Source: Agapetus fuscipes (taxonomy: Eukaryota; Arthropoda; Insecta; Trichoptera; Glossosomatidae). Taken from it: 64,000 bases of DNA. A program made the translations under genes and the position numbers. Position 1 is the stretch's first letter. Each line of letters begins with the position of its first letter. Positions 1 through 10,755 of the stretch are shown piece after piece. Under the pieces are notes generated by a model. That model searched no databases. It was not told the DNA's origin and worked only from the letters and a program-made list of their open reading frames with translations. The stretch lies in NCBI GenBank assembly GCA_951799405.1, contig OX637353.1, positions 8,060,001 to 8,124,000 on the forward strand, written 5' to 3'.

Positions 1-119
1 GGCAAAGTTGCTCTTGAATACCACACACCCTATTCACACATTATGATTTAAATCAAAATTAAGATAGGCAAGCTGAAATCAACTCATGGTTGAATATTTA
101 CGCAGCGTTTTTATACTCT

Positions 120-242
120 CTCGGGATAATTCCCGACTTTTTCCGGTTAGGTTAGGTCTTTCCCGACTTTTCCGGGAAAAAAATCCCCACTTTTAGGATT
201 TTTTCCCCGACTTTCCGGGGATTTTTCCCCATTTTTCGGGAT
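120..242. repeat. Low-complexity repeats of a CCCGACTTTTCCGGG motif
   Basis: Five or six degenerate copies of a motif like TTCCCGACTTTTTCCGGG follow each other, giving a C-rich/G-rich alternation that partly self-pairs. Two copies of TTAGG, the common insect telomere unit, occur at about 146-157. Two units are not a telomere tract. Confidence 0.55.
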
Positions 243-250
243 GAGTTCCT

Positions 251-1868
251 AAAATCGTTTGCCTGACGGCATAGTTCAGCAAAATTTAAAAAAAACAACG
301 AAAACACGACCAAACGACAAGTGCCACGAAACAATTAGGTATATTTAAAGATACCACCATTATTTAAACATTGTTTAAACGAAATGTAATTATTTAGCTA
401 TTTACTTCGACATTTTCTATACTTCCTACAAACCTGATTATATCAAATGTTGTGGAAAATTTTCAGGAAAATTCAGTGATACTTTTTCAATAGTCGGATA
501 AACAGTAGTCCATCCTGAATTCGATAGTTCGCAAGATAACGGTTCACATGGGTGTTGAAAATCCGAAATGCTCAAATTTAGAATGGTTGTTTTGAAGTTC
601 TGTTCCGGTTCGTATGTCCGTATGTATGTACGTACTCGTATGTGTGTCGGTTGAGTAAGAACGCTAACTGGCGGATACTTTCTGCTTGGTTGATCTTCTC
701 TTAGTATACTCGTAACTCATGTTTGAAATATGTATGGAAATAAAACGTCGCCTCAATTGAGCGTTTCAGTTTGAATACAGTTTTGTTAAAACGCTATGAT
801 TGAGTCTATACGTTAAGTTTTATGTTTGGAGCATGGTGTTCCATTCATAAAATAAATAATTCATTTTATACAATCCGTAGAACTGACTGAAATCAACATG
901 CGCCAGACTATGGAAATATTGTATGCAGTGTTTCAAAATCATAGTAATTTGTAAGTCATGTTATGCGGCGTGGTCAAAACATTCATGAAATTCAACAGCA
1001 TTTCGGGTATGAACAATCTTTCAAAATAAACACACTGCCACAGAAGCAAACATTGACCTATTTAAATGAAACAATAAACCAAAGACTAGTTCAAAATATA
1101 CTCGCTGTTATTCACATACAGTAAATTCATGGTTCATCCACCGCATAAAAAAAGTTTTCGTTAAATAAAAAGGACGATGATCCAAGGATCACCTATGTAC
1201 CATTTTTTTAAAGTGAGTAACACTGTGTGAAGACACATTTTTATACGACCGGTCACGTATTGCACGCCATATTTAAAAAATAAAAACAAAATATTATAAA
1301 CAGAAAGAAAAGTGTTTTTTTACAGTAATACCTACTCATTTATTTTCATGACCTACAGAAAATCTTCTTTGATAAAGAGGGAATTTCAAATACTGTAAAA
1401 AATTGTACAATTCATGTAAAAACCTGGGTTTTCTCCAATTTTATCTCTATTTCCTTTAGCATAGTTGTAACGTGTCATCTCATTGCATGAGTTTGAGGAA
1501 ATAAGATGCGCATTTCTAAAAGACTTACAATAGGAACTGATGTATTAACATGCATGCTTATACACGAGCAAAAAGACAACATCTTTACAATTTCACTTTC
1601 GTCGATTTTTGTATTTTCGTACACTTATTATGTGATCAATCAAATATGTTATGATTAATTGATATGATGTACACACGAGGCGTACAGAATCAAAGGCAGA
1701 AATCTAGGATTTTTTTTCTAACACGAAATAAAATAATGAAACAAAGAAAATATTTTTCTTATAATTTCTATGTTTTAATCTCATTTTCGAAAAAAATCTT
1801 AGATTGACAAGTTTGATTCTCTTACATGAAGATTTCTTCATTTTTGGTATGAATTATAAGTAAGTCTC
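251..1868. other. No gene seen; old repeat fragments
   Basis: No ORF with a recognisable product. The stretch at about 745-815 resembles half of MITE-F (AACGCTATGATTGAGT). The stretch at 1130-1200 weakly resembles MITE-C (GATGATCC). The rest is AT-rich and unassigned. Confidence 0.5.
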
Positions 1869-1871
1869 TAA

Positions 1872-3523
1872 AGGCTGGTTCGGACAAGGCGAGTAATTTA
1901 GTCAAGTAACGAGTAATTTAGTGGCTAAACGTGTGCGAACCCCAACAATTTAGTCCAGTAGTTAAGTCAATGGTTTAGTCAAGCCGATCCATTTCATTCT
2001 ATTTTTTCGGGCAAGTAGCGGCCCCGCCCACCGTCCGTGGGCGAGTGTTGCCGAGAAGCCACGGAAAAGTCCGAGTCCGAAGAGCCACGGAAAAGCCCGA
2101 GTCCGAGTCGAGTTTATTAGCGGCCGCGCCATTGGCCGCTCACTCTTGGCGGGGAAACGGAAATGCAAGAATGGCGGCAATTTAAATTGGCTGCAGTTTG
2201 AAAAGATAATGCCCGTTTTCAGCAAGAATATTTAAAGATAAAGTGCTGTTTAAAAATATTTAAGTACTTAAGAACTTCTTATATTTGCGAGCCCGATGTT
2301 CCGCTCCCTAAAGTTAGCGACCTGTCAGTGAGGTTATGTCATGTTTAAACTGTAAATAAGTGGATATGCACACCGATATCCTTGGTTTTTTAGAAACTCT
2401 TGAGAATATAGAAGTTGCTAGGACTTATCTACGTCCAAAAAGTTTTGAGAAAGGTAATTTTTTTTCGATAAGAATAGTATGACATCGATTTTTGGTGCGG
2501 ATATCAGCTGTCAAAAATACAATCATGTAGCTCCTTGCTGACAATAGAGCTGTACAAATATAGTTTTGGTAAAGATGTTGTGGAAATAACTATTATCGTC
2601 CATGAATTTATTACGTATTTAAAAACATCGATCTTTTACATTGATCGATGTTTATAGGTACCTACCATAAATTTGTCATATCACAGGCCTTCTGATATCC
2701 TTCAGATGGATTGTTACTTATTGTTTTGTACAGAAACAATTCAGTGACACACGGGGATAACTAATTAGAGGCATTACAATTTTATGCCACTGTAAGCCAT
2801 CAGCTGGTATCTGTGACAGACGTGAGAGGCGTATGTAGCAGGATTGAACAAGTTTCTCGCGGTCAGCCTCTGAAAAGTTGAACCATGTTTCTTCTTTAAC
2901 TTGATAATTGATTGGTGACCGCCGTGTATTTGAAAATGCCGATTTTACATGTCGAATATTGATGTTAATTGTCAACAACGAAAAACGCAACAGAGAAATG
3001 CATCTGAATGCAGCTGCAGACTAGAGCCGTATTATAGTGTGTGCATACAAAATATACTTTGTACACATCATTGAAAAGATAAAAATTCAATTAAAAAATA
3101 ATGTTTGCAGCGTAAATGGTAGATATTATTATAAACATCAAATAGTCATGTGTTGTTTTTATTTAAAATGTGTATATTATTTTATAAACCATAAAATACA
3201 TTTCGAATTTACAAAAGTCGAGTTCCGAAGTTGTTTGCTAAACAGGCTCCTAGCTAGGTGGCCGGGCATAAATCAGTTAATATTACCAAACCATAGCCAA
3301 TTTAAAGGGCTTTATAATAACATGATTTTAATACTCAATTAATATTTTCAAACTGCAGCTAATTCAAATTTTCCGCCATTATAGAAAGGGCTTTCTGCAG
3401 CCAACTTCGCACTTGTGTACTGTACTGGACCGTAATGCGAACGCTTCACGGGCGAGTAGCGCCCCGCCCACTACTAAATTACTCGTTACTTGACTAAATC
3501 AGTGGCCTTGTGCGAACTAGCCT
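1872..3523. mobile_element. PIF/Harbinger-like DNA transposon, copy 1 of a tandem pair
   Basis: The left end starts AGGCTGGTTCGGACAAGG and the right end, read inverted, starts AGGCTAGTTCGCACAAGG. The imperfect terminal inverted repeats run about 50 bp and contain GAGTAATTTAGT repeats. TAA lies outside both ends (1869-1871, 3524-3526), which fits the 3-bp TWA target duplications of the PIF/Harbinger superfamily. A GC-rich subterminal block (about 2010-2160) holds a 26-bp direct repeat. No transposase is present. A 90-codon minus-strand ORF (2718-2990) is unrecognised and has a longer homologue in copy 2. The element is probably non-autonomous. A TTAA-targeting (piggyBac-type) reading is also possible, because the junction and right end read TTAA, but the left end reads CTAA. 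Confidence 0.75.
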
Positions 3524-3526
3524 TAA

Positions 3527-5179
3527 AGGCTGGTTCGGACAAGGCGAGTAATTTAGTCAAGTAACGAGTAATTTAGTGGCTAAACGTGTGCGAACCCCAA
3601 CAATTTAGTCCAGTAGTTAAGTCAATGGTTTAGTCAAGCCGATCCATTTCATTCTATTTTTTCGGGCAAGTAGCGGCCCCGCCCACCGTCCGTGGGCGAG
3701 TGTTGCCGAGAAGCCACGGAAAAGTCCGAGTCCGAAGAGCCACGGAAAAGCCCGAGTCCGAGTCGAGTTTATTAGCGGCCGCGCCATTGGCCGCTCACTC
3801 TTGGCGGGGAAACGGAAATGCAAGAATGGCGGCAATTTAAATTGGCTGCAGTTTGAAAAGATAATGCCCGTTTTCAGCAAGAATATTTAAAGATAAAGTG
3901 CTGTTTAAAAATATTTAAGTACTTTAGAACTTCTTATATTTGCGAGCCCGATGTTCCGCTCCCTAAACTTAGCGACCTGTCAGTGAGGTTATGTCATGTT
4001 TAAACTGTAAATAAGTGGATATGCACACCGATATCCTTGGTTTTTTAGAAACTCTTGAGAATATAGAAGTTGCTAGGACTTATCTACGTCCAAAAAGTTT
4101 TGAGAAAGGTAATTTTTTTTCGATAAGAATAGTATGACATCGATTTTTGGTGCGGATATCAGCTGTCAAAAATACAATCATGTAGCTCCTTGCTGACAAT
4201 AGAGCTGTACAAATATAGTTTTGGTAAAGATGTTGTGGAAATAACTATTATCGTCCATGAATTTATTACGTATTTAAAAACATCGATCTTTTACATTGAT
4301 CGATGTTTATAGGTACCTACCATAAATTTGTCATATCACAGGCCTTATGATATCCTTCAGATGGATTGTTACTTGTTGTTTTGTACAGAAACAATTCAGT
4401 GACACACGGGGATAACTAATTAGAGGCATTACAATTTTATGCCACTGTAAGCCATCAGCTGGTATCTGTGACAGACGTGAGAGGCGTATGTAGCAGGATT
4501 GAACAAGTTTCTCGCGGTCAGCCTCTGAAAAGTTGAACCATGTTTCTTCTTTAACTTGATAATTGATTGTTGACTGCCGTGTATTTGAAAATGCCGATTT
4601 TACATGTCGAATATTGATGTTAATTGTCAACAACGAAAAACGCAACAGAGAAATGCATCTGAATGCAGCTGCACACTACGAGCCGTATTATAGTGTGTGC
4701 ATACAAAATATACTTTGTACACATCATTGAAAAGATAAAAATTCAATTAAAAAATAATGTTTGCAGCGTAAATGGTAGATATTATTTTAAACATCAAATA
4801 GTCATGTGTTGTTTTTATTTAAAATGTGTATATTATTTTATAAACCATAAAATACATTTCGAATTTACAAAAGTCGAGTTTCGAAGTTGTTTGCTAAACA
4901 GGCTCCTAGCTAGGTGGCCGGGCATAAATCAGTTAATATTACCAAACCATAGCCAATTTAAAGGGCTTTATAATAACATGATTTTAATACTCAATTAATA
5001 TTTTCAAACTGCAGCCAATTCAAATTTTCCGCCATTATAGAAAGGGCTTTCTGCAGCCAACTTCGCACTTGTGTACTGTACTGGACCGTAATGCGAACGC
5101 TTCACGGGCGAGTAGCGCCCCGCCCACTACTAAATTACTCGCTACTTGACTAAATCAGTGGCCTCGTGCGAACTAGCCT
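3527..5179. mobile_element. PIF/Harbinger-like DNA transposon, copy 2 of a tandem pair
   Basis: Nearly identical to 1872-3523 over its whole length, with only scattered substitutions and small indels. Same orientation, and only TAA (3524-3526) separates the two. Right-hand TAA is at 5180-5182. The close similarity means a recent duplication, or insertion of one copy into the target site of the other. The minus-strand ORF is longer here (4331-4645) because a stop present in copy 1 is a sense codon. Confidence 0.75.
4331..4645 (-). CDS. Unrecognised 104-codon ORF inside the Harbinger-like element
   Basis: The frame is open and shared with copy 1 (2718-2990, 90 codons, with a few substitutions). 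It contains ETWFNFSEADREKLVQSC, a charged helical stretch with a plausible coding look. No catalytic DDE or Myb/MADF signature can be read. It could be an exon remnant of an element-encoded protein or chance. Its survival in both copies is not evidence of selection, because the copies are so young. Confidence 0.2.
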   Translation of the reverse strand: MRFSLLTININIRHVKSAFSNTRQSTINYQVKEETWFNFSEADREKLVQSCYIRLSRLSQIPADGLQWHKIVMPLISYPRVSLNCFCTKQQVTIHLKDIIRPVI

Positions 5180-5182
5180 TAA

Positions 5183-6140
5183 TTGAGGAGTGTTTGGTAA
5201 TTGGTTGGTAGTTTTGTTTTGTAGTCGTTACGAGTTGCTGACAGAATAATTACCGAGCGATTGTATTTAACGATACGGAGGTGAAGTTTAAAGTAGTAAA
5301 TGTCCCGTAATGGATAATGGAGGGGAACGTCACCTCAGCTGATGAAACTGTTTCAACAAAGACATGTTCCAGATCACAGGCGGTCAACACACGGCCCGCG
5401 GACTAAAAAACAGACTGGGTCAAACTGCATTAACTGCGGAGTAATGTCATGTACGAGTATGATAAAATGACGATGGTAGGAGGAAGGCTCCTGGTTAAAG
5501 CATGTCTGCAAGGAGTGTAAGATGATGATGATGATTTGTAGAGCGCCGTTTCGTGACTACTGTCACTGCAAGGGCGCTTTCAGGCTTGACGCGGCGGTGA
5601 AGAAATGGGGCTTCATTGCCTTCTTAAAGCTCTCAATCCCTTCTTTGGCGCATAGGGCAAGTCTGCAATACGCCAGGAAGGTTCCTTGCATACCATAATT
5701 GAAGGGATGATCGAGTGGACAGACTCAAAGAAGACCATGCTTGGAGCTTCAAGCTATGTTGGCAGATACCATGTGAAGTTCCTACTACGAGTACCCAAAA
5801 GTACCTATTGCCTTGGATAGGGAGAAATGTTGGTGTCACACAAAATATTGCTGTAGATCAATCCTAGGATTGAAGCAGAAGAAGAGGATATCACAATGGG
5901 GTTAAGATCGATGTAATAGCAATATTTATTTCTTTTTTTTTCGTCGATAAAAAAAATACGTGGATTAGCAGCTGAAAGGTTGACTATCCAAGCTCTAAAC
6001 TAATTACAGACAAAACCCAATACATTGATTATTCAAACTCAGTGAGACATATGAAGAACTATTAGTCTAAGTGAAATTCGTGAACTAGTATTGTCTATTA
6101 TCTAGGTTTTTGGCAGTTACTTCGTGAAAGTTCATTTTAA
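5183..6140. other. No gene; possible LINE tail and a GCGCC palindromic motif
   Basis: At about 5440-5535 a short open stretch ends in a stop followed by (GATGAT)n, like the 3' end of a LINE. The resemblance is too weak for a firm call. At 5543-5585 an AGCGCCGTTTCGTGA ... AAGGGCGCTT motif recurs at 10121-10160. A minus ORF at 5633-5839 has no recognisable content. Confidence 0.35.
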
Positions 6141-6198
6141 TAGATTAAAATAAAAAACTTCTTTGTTACAATTCACATGAGCTTTTATTATTTTTTAA

Positions 6199-6243
6199 AC
6201 ACTACCGGTTTCGGGAGAAGCAATACCTCCCATCTTCAGGTGT
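6199..6243 (-). ncRNA. Hammerhead-like ribozyme motif, left arm of foldback element
   Basis: Mirror image of the motif at 6432-6476. On the minus strand: ACAC, CTGAAGA, extra T, GGGAG / 9-nt loop / CTCCC, GAAA, ACCGGT (palindromic stem III sharing the last A), A, GTGT. Stem I pairs ACAC with GTGT. It matches the type I hammerhead order, except for one unpaired U after CUGAAGA. Confidence 0.4.
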
Positions 6244-6431
6244 AAATATAAACTAACATACAAATACAATACATTATGACGTGAGGATTTGAATTACTGA
6301 GGGGGAGGGGGGGGAGTGTTATGTGGGCGGGGTGTAGTAGGAAACATAGAAAGTAGGGGAGAAGTGTTAGGAATCCTCACAAATAAATCCTCACGTCATA
6401 ATGTATTGTATTTGTATGTTAGTTTATATTT

Positions 6432-6476
6432 ACACCTGAAGATGGGAGGTATTGCTTCTCCCGAAACCGGTAGTGT
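6432..6476 (+). ncRNA. Hammerhead-like ribozyme motif, right arm of foldback element
   Basis: Stem I is ACAC (6432-6435) with GTGT (6473-6476). The conserved box is CTGAAGA (6436-6442), with the variable core base N7 being A. Stem II is GGGAG/CTCCC (6444-6448, 6458-6462), followed by GAAA (6463-6466). Stem III is the self-complementary ACCGGT (6466-6471). The predicted cleavage base is A6472. A two-to-four-bp palindromic stem III is known from dimer-acting hammerheads of Penelope-like elements. The extra U at 6443 departs from the canonical core, so activity is uncertain. Confidence 0.42.
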
Positions 6477-6534
6477 TTAAAAAATAATAAAAGCTCATGT
6501 GAATTGTAACAAAGAAGTTTTTTATTTTAATCTA

Positions 6535-7129
6535 GTATTGTCTAGGTAAAATTTGTGAATAAGTGCTGCATTAGGTAATGCCAAGGTAAAATAAGTGAAC
6601 TAGTACTGTGCCTATGTAAATTAAACTACACATGTCAGTCTCTTCAATTCCTCCAGTCGCACGTTATTCTCAACTAGGTCAATTTTGGTTCAAATGAACA
6701 AAATGTTGGTCTGTTCACAGGTCAGCCATCGCGACACCTCTCAGAATGTTAAATGAAGTGGAAAGCGTTTCTCGTTGCATCTATTATTTATGCCTTCCAT
6801 TTCCATAATTTTATTATTGTTTATTGCAAGCTGTAATTTTTAATAAGTAAAAAAATTACATGCTACAGAAAATTTGTGAAAACAACGGAAGCAGTAATTA
6901 AAAACAGATTTTTTTTAAAGAAAAAATCTAATTTTTATCCAAATTATCTAATAATAGTTTGATAAACTCTTTAATCGCTATATTATTCAACATAAATTGA
7001 TCGAATTAAAAAAAAACATGGGTACCGTTTTGATCATAAGATAACGTACACAACATTTATAATCTTTTTAGTGTATTTTGAGCCTGTAATAAAACATATC
7101 TTAGTAGCGAAAAATTACCCCCTTACTCG
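6535..7129. other. No gene; AT-rich with degenerate short repeats
   Basis: Degenerate units of roughly 45 bp around GTGAACTAGTA occur on both sides of the foldback element (about 6070-6100 and 6535-6620). Nothing else is recognisable. Confidence 0.5.
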
Positions 7130-7132
7130 CAG

Positions 7133-7225
7133 AGGTTTTAACTTTTAAACCAGTTTAAAGTCAATTCTCCCATGCAATAAGTGGGTTTAATTCTGATTTT
7201 AGGTTCAACCAATCTAATGAATAAG
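7133..7225 (+). mobile_element. MITE-E copy, left end degraded
   Basis: Shares TTTTTAAACCAG, CCCATNCNAATAAGT and GGGTTCAACCAATCTAATGAATAAG-type blocks with 12789-12895. The left TIR is lost. Confidence 0.55.
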
Positions 7226-7427
7226 GCTTTTATTCTCTGGAGTTTTATACTACAGAAACAGACTCTCAGATGTAGGAACTTACTTACACTAAAAAAAACC
7301 TCTGCAACTGTTGAAGCCTTTCCCTTAGATTTTTATTTTTTTTATTTTTTTATTGTAGCAAAATAATGCTAATTTATACAATTACATAGTCAAAACAACA
7401 ATGATGGTGTAGCACTTTATACGATAC

Positions 7428-7460
7428 GGGTTTTCAGCCTCATGCCAACCTATGAGTCGA
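7428..7460 (-). repeat. Rep-A fragment, 5' end only
   Basis: Reverse complement reads CATAGGTTGGCATGAGGCTG, matching the Rep-A start. The Tc1 element lies 60 bp downstream. Confidence 0.45.
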
Positions 7461-7689
7461 GAAATAAAAAAAATAAAAACCAATGAACTATTTGAAACAA
7501 CAATAAACCTAGCTACTTACACCGCCGGACAAAAAAAATTACGAGTTTACCTGCTACCGCATCCCTTGACTTTACTGTACCCTTTTTCTAAGAAATCCTT
7601 TATCGATACCTGTTTCTTTTGTTCGATAAATTAAGGACACTATGTGTCACCTTTCTACAATATTTACATTTTAAAATGTCTCAACAGTC

Positions 7690-8857
7690 TTGTTTTACCC
7701 GCGTTTGAGTGAACATAACACAACAATCATGGAAAGTGCAAAGCAAATGTCGATTGCGATAAAATCCAAAATAATCGCATTGTCGCAAGAAAACATATCT
7801 AATTGTGAAATATCTCGTCGAGTTGGGTATTCAGAAGGTGCAGTGAGGTTTTTTTTTTTTAAATTCAAAAAAACTGGATCCATAGAACGGAAAAAAGGAA
7901 GAAGACGTGGGCGCGTGACATCTGTCCGAGATGATCGCTTAAAAAAAAAAATTGTTACGCGCGATCGATTTTTAACGGCACCTGAAATACACGCAGAGGT
8001 GCAGTCTACCAGCACATCAACATTTTCAGTAAAAACAATGTCCAGGCGGCTGTTGGAGCATGGTTTCCAAGCACGAAGTCCCGCAAAGAAACCATTACTC
8101 ACGGACAAAATGAAGAAGGCTAGACTGGATTGGGCGAATGTGCACAAGAATTGGACCTTGGAGGATTGGCAAAATGTTATTTTCTCCGATGAATCCAAAT
8201 TCAACCATTTTGGTCCAGACGGCAAAAAGATAGTTCGACGAAAACCTGGGGAAAGATACCATCCGTCGTGCGTCACTCGAACCGTTAAACATTCACCCTA
8301 CGTCATGATTTGGGGGTGCATGACAGCGTACGGTTTGGGACCTCTAAATTTTGTACAGGGTACGATGAATGCCATCCAGTACAAAAAAGTGTTGAAAAAC
8401 CATCTTATTCCAACAATCGAGGACATTACGCAGTATACCGCGGACCCGATTTTTCAGGACGATTCTGCGCCGTGCCATAGAGCCCGCACTGTGAGTACAT
8501 TTTTTTTTTTTTGTACTGCATTTTGTGACCACTTGATAAATAATTTATTGTTTTTTTACAGATCAATGAATTCAAAGATAAAATTGGCTTAAAATCGTTG
8601 ACGTGGCCCGGGAACAGTTCTGATTTGAACCCGATAGAAAATTTATGGGCGATTATGAAAAAAAAAGTCGGGGAAAAAAAATCAAAAAACATTGAGGAAT
8701 TAAAAAAAACTTGATTCAAGTCTGGGAAGGAGAAATAACATCAGAAATTTTAGATTCGCTTTACGCTTCGTTAAATAATAGAATTTTACATGTTATAAAA
8801 AATAAAGGTGAATTCACTAAGTATAATTTTTTTTTTGAATGTTATAAATATGTTTAA
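7690..8857 (+). pseudogene. Tc1-family DD34E transposase, intron-containing, frameshifted near the 3' end
   Basis: A cut-and-paste transposase acting in the nucleus on the element's own TIRs. A helix-turn-helix DNA-binding region lies at residues ~20-60, followed by a basic stretch RKKGRRRGR (68-76). Catalytic residues are D167 (in VIFSDES), D258 (in FQDDSAP) and E293 (in DLNPIENLW), with 34 residues between the last two. Reading across the whole domain needs removal of a 71-bp intron at 8491-8561. After E293 the frame stays open to ~8703, where an A-run is one base short and creates an early TGA. The conserved C-terminal tail resumes in the next frame to TAA at 8855-8857. A T-run at ~7848-7860 gives an odd FFFF in the first HTH. 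The start could be 7690 or the ATG at 7729, and the second looks more natural. The protein is probably inactive in this copy. Confidence 0.85.
8491..8561 (+). other. Spliceosomal intron in the Tc1 transposase
   Basis: Donor GTGAGT at 8491 and acceptor TTTTTTTACAG ending at 8561. Phase 0, 71 bp. Removal joins ...HRART to INEFKDKIG..., restoring Tc1 spacing. Read through, it is in frame but encodes non-Tc1 residues. Confidence 0.8.
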
Positions 8858-9428
8858 ATGTAAAATACCTTCATTTAAAATAAAGCGTTAAGAACCTACT
8901 TCTTAAATATGAATGACAAAATAGCATGTCTTTTATTATTCCATCACAAACACTCGACCATAAATGAACCGTTATGGGTCTCTAAGGTTCGGGTAATCTG
9001 ATACCTGGTATATAATGCCAATTTCTAACTACAATTCATGAGTAACATTTTTTATTTTAACCTTGAAGTAACGAGTAGTCATCACATATGTCAAAAAATA
9101 CAAAAAAAACTAATTAAATATCAAGAATAATTCATTATATGTCAATTTTAGTTTTTTTTGAGGACTCGTAATTTTTTTTGTCCGTCGGTGTATTTGTTAT
9201 TACCATCTATTTCTAAGACATTTCGCATTTTACGAATACAATTCCATTAGTCCGGTATGGAATTTCCAACAACAATAGCAATCATCAATGTCGCAAATAA
9301 CTCCGACAGATTTTCGTTGAGAAAGTACGTACAGTATTTATATGAGAAGCCATAAATATCAGGGTAGTGATATTTCTCCAAGCCATTACCTAATTGGTTT
9401 CCTATCACGATTAGTGCAGTACTCGTCT

Positions 9429-9529
9429 ACTCAACCATAGCGTTTCCCAATAAATGTATGAAAAATAAAACGACAAGTAGAGGCGCTGTACTAGTTCACT
9501 AACATTTTTTGTAAACGCTATGGTTGAGT
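9429..9529. mobile_element. MITE-F, complete palindromic copy
   Basis: Perfect 17-bp inverted repeat ACTCAACCATAGCGTTT (9429-9445) and its complement (9513-9529). The 67-bp centre includes TAGAGGCGCTGTACTAGTT. Related half-copies occur at about 745-815, 12278-12372, 27640-27790, 30418-30485, 53815-53885 and 57390-57460. Confidence 0.7.
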
Positions 9530-9862
9530 TTAAATGTCATGTTTTAAATACTTGGAAGCGGAGGGTTATTTACGGATTACTATAGAAGAAAATTTAAAAA
9601 AAGGAAAATTAATGGCTAAGGATTAACAGTGGATAATAATTATGTATTATCTTTGTGATACTTTTTATTTATACCATGAGTAATTTTCCTTAAAATCTAT
9701 GTTATTAATTTTAAATTTCATTTTAGCCATCACGGTTTTTTAATAATCATAGTTTTTTTTTAGTCTTAGGTAAGTAGGTTTTTAAAAATGCATCATAGAA
9801 TAAGACATAGATAAAAATCAACTCTGGATGATCATTTCTAAATTAACACAAAAAACTCATAT
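9530..9862. other. No gene seen
   Basis: AT-rich; nothing recognisable. Confidence 0.5.
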
Positions 9863-10106
9863 CGATACCTTGAAGGTTAAACTGAATAAGTGACATATTA
9901 AGCCAACATGGGTTTCTCAAATAAATACACATTTCTTCTTATTTTCTGCGAAACCAAATAGTATAAAAATGTGAAAATCCTGTAGTTTACAAGTTTTTCA
10001 TGAGCACTGCCTTACTATTAGTTCACTTACTATGAGAAGATACTCATAATAAAATGTTTAATCCACGATTTCTCAAATCAGTGAATCAGCACTTATTCAG
10101 TTTTAG
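9863..10106 (+). mobile_element. MITE-B copy 1, right end truncated
   Basis: Starts CGATACCTTGAAGGTTAAAC and ends in AGCACTTATTCAGTTTTAG. The inner parts of the ends are inverted repeats (AAACTGAATAAGTG). Shares GTGAAAATCCTGTAGTTTAC with copies at 11553, 20153 and 24400. Confidence 0.65.
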
Positions 10107-10120
10107 AGATTTAGTGACTT

Positions 10121-10160
10121 CATAGCGCCGTTTCGTGATGTATTGACTTCAAGGGCGCTT
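10121..10160. repeat. GCGCC...GGCGCT short palindromic repeat
   Basis: AGCGCCGTTTCGTGA ... CAAGGGCGCTT, also at 5543-5585. The outer bases are inverted (AGCGCC/GGCGCT). Its origin is unknown. Confidence 0.4.
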
Positions 10161-10548
10161 GAAGGACGTAAGACCCTTAATACGTGTTTATTAGTGTTAA
10201 GACGTGGTGATATTTTCACGCTTAATTTTATATTTCTAGAATATTCTATGGAATAAAAATTGTAGTCATTAATATATGGAGCACGTCTGGATGGAATACG
10301 CAGCTGATCATAAAATAATGTTCATGTTTACAATAGAGCGCAGGAGAGCAAGATTTATTATGGCAGGCAGAAGACGCCGCGGCACCATGAACATATTTTA
10401 AGCTCTTCACTTTATTTTTAGTCGAGCAGATGCCAATAAGGTATATTAGCAGTATGAGAGAGTATCTAGAAGTCATGAGCTGATTGTATAAATATTTCCA
10501 TATGAATGCCTAATTTTAAGTCGGTAGATACACATTATACATGTGCGC
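10161..10548. other. No gene seen
   Basis: A minus ORF (10246-10476) has no recognisable content. Confidence 0.45.
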
Positions 10549-10755
10549 AGGTACCAAAAAGGATCCTTGAGGGGCATGCGTGTGGGAAAAGAAGAGTTGG
10601 CAGACCTAGGCTGAGATGGAAGGATGAGGTGACGAAGGACGCAAACCAACTACTGCAGGTGACAGACTGGAAAGCCGCAGCGGTAGACAGGAGGAGTTGG
10701 GGGCGAAGGCTGATATGAAGGCTGATATGTAGGGCTATCGAAGAAGAAGAAGATA
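10549..10755 (+). pseudogene. LINE 3'-end remnant (reverse transcriptase ORF C-terminus)
   Basis: The last ~55 codons of a LINE ORF: RRVGRPRLRWKDEV followed by DRRSWGRRL and a stop at 10716-10718, then a (GAA)n tail at ~10740-10755. The VGRPRLRW...DR..W pattern is the usual C-terminus of RTE-like insect LINEs downstream of the RT domain. 5'-truncated, as typical of abortive retrotransposition. Confidence 0.7.

Larger units (their letters stand above)
6141..6534. mobile_element. Foldback element with two identical 150-bp arms
   Basis: Arms 6141-6290 and 6385-6534 are exact reverse complements as far as I can read them, 150 of 150 positions. The ends read TAGATTAAAATAAAA. The 94-bp spacer has a G-run (about 6301-6312). 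Each arm carries a hammerhead-like motif, so a transcript from either strand would contain it. There is no ORF. The flanks contain degenerate repeats of GTGAACTAGTA, so no clear target duplication can be read. Perfect arms imply a recent origin or ongoing gene conversion. Confidence 0.85.
7520..9190 (+). mobile_element. Complete Tc1-type transposon
   Basis: Terminal inverted repeats of 27 bp begin CACCGCCGGACAAAAAAAAT (left) and CACCGACGGACAAAAAAAAT (right, inverted), with one mismatch. TA flanks both ends (7518-7519, 9191-9192), as for all Tc1/mariner insertions. The length of about 1.67 kb is usual for Tc1. It encodes one transposase on the plus strand. The single TIR mismatch and a one-base coding frameshift suggest a young but already defective copy. 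Confidence 0.92.

Noticed and set aside
146..157. GGTTAGGTTAGG, the insect telomere motif
   Set aside because: Only two units inside a low-complexity tract; no array and no telomere-associated elements.
4663..4998. 111-codon plus-strand ORF in the Harbinger-like element (also 3037-3342)
   Set aside because: AT-rich, cysteine- and tyrosine-biased translation of low-complexity DNA; no domain.
5440..5535. LINE 3' end before the (GATGAT)n run
   Set aside because: No GRP..RW or DR..W motif upstream; only the tail is LINE-like.
6043..6620. CTAGTATTGTCTA on both sides of the foldback element as a target duplication
   Set aside because: The left copy lies ~40 bp away from the element edge and belongs to a degenerate repeat around it, so it does not abut the end.
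7695..8719. Minus-strand ORFs of up to 193 codons across the Tc1 element
   Set aside because: They are antisense to the recognised transposase and carry no domain.
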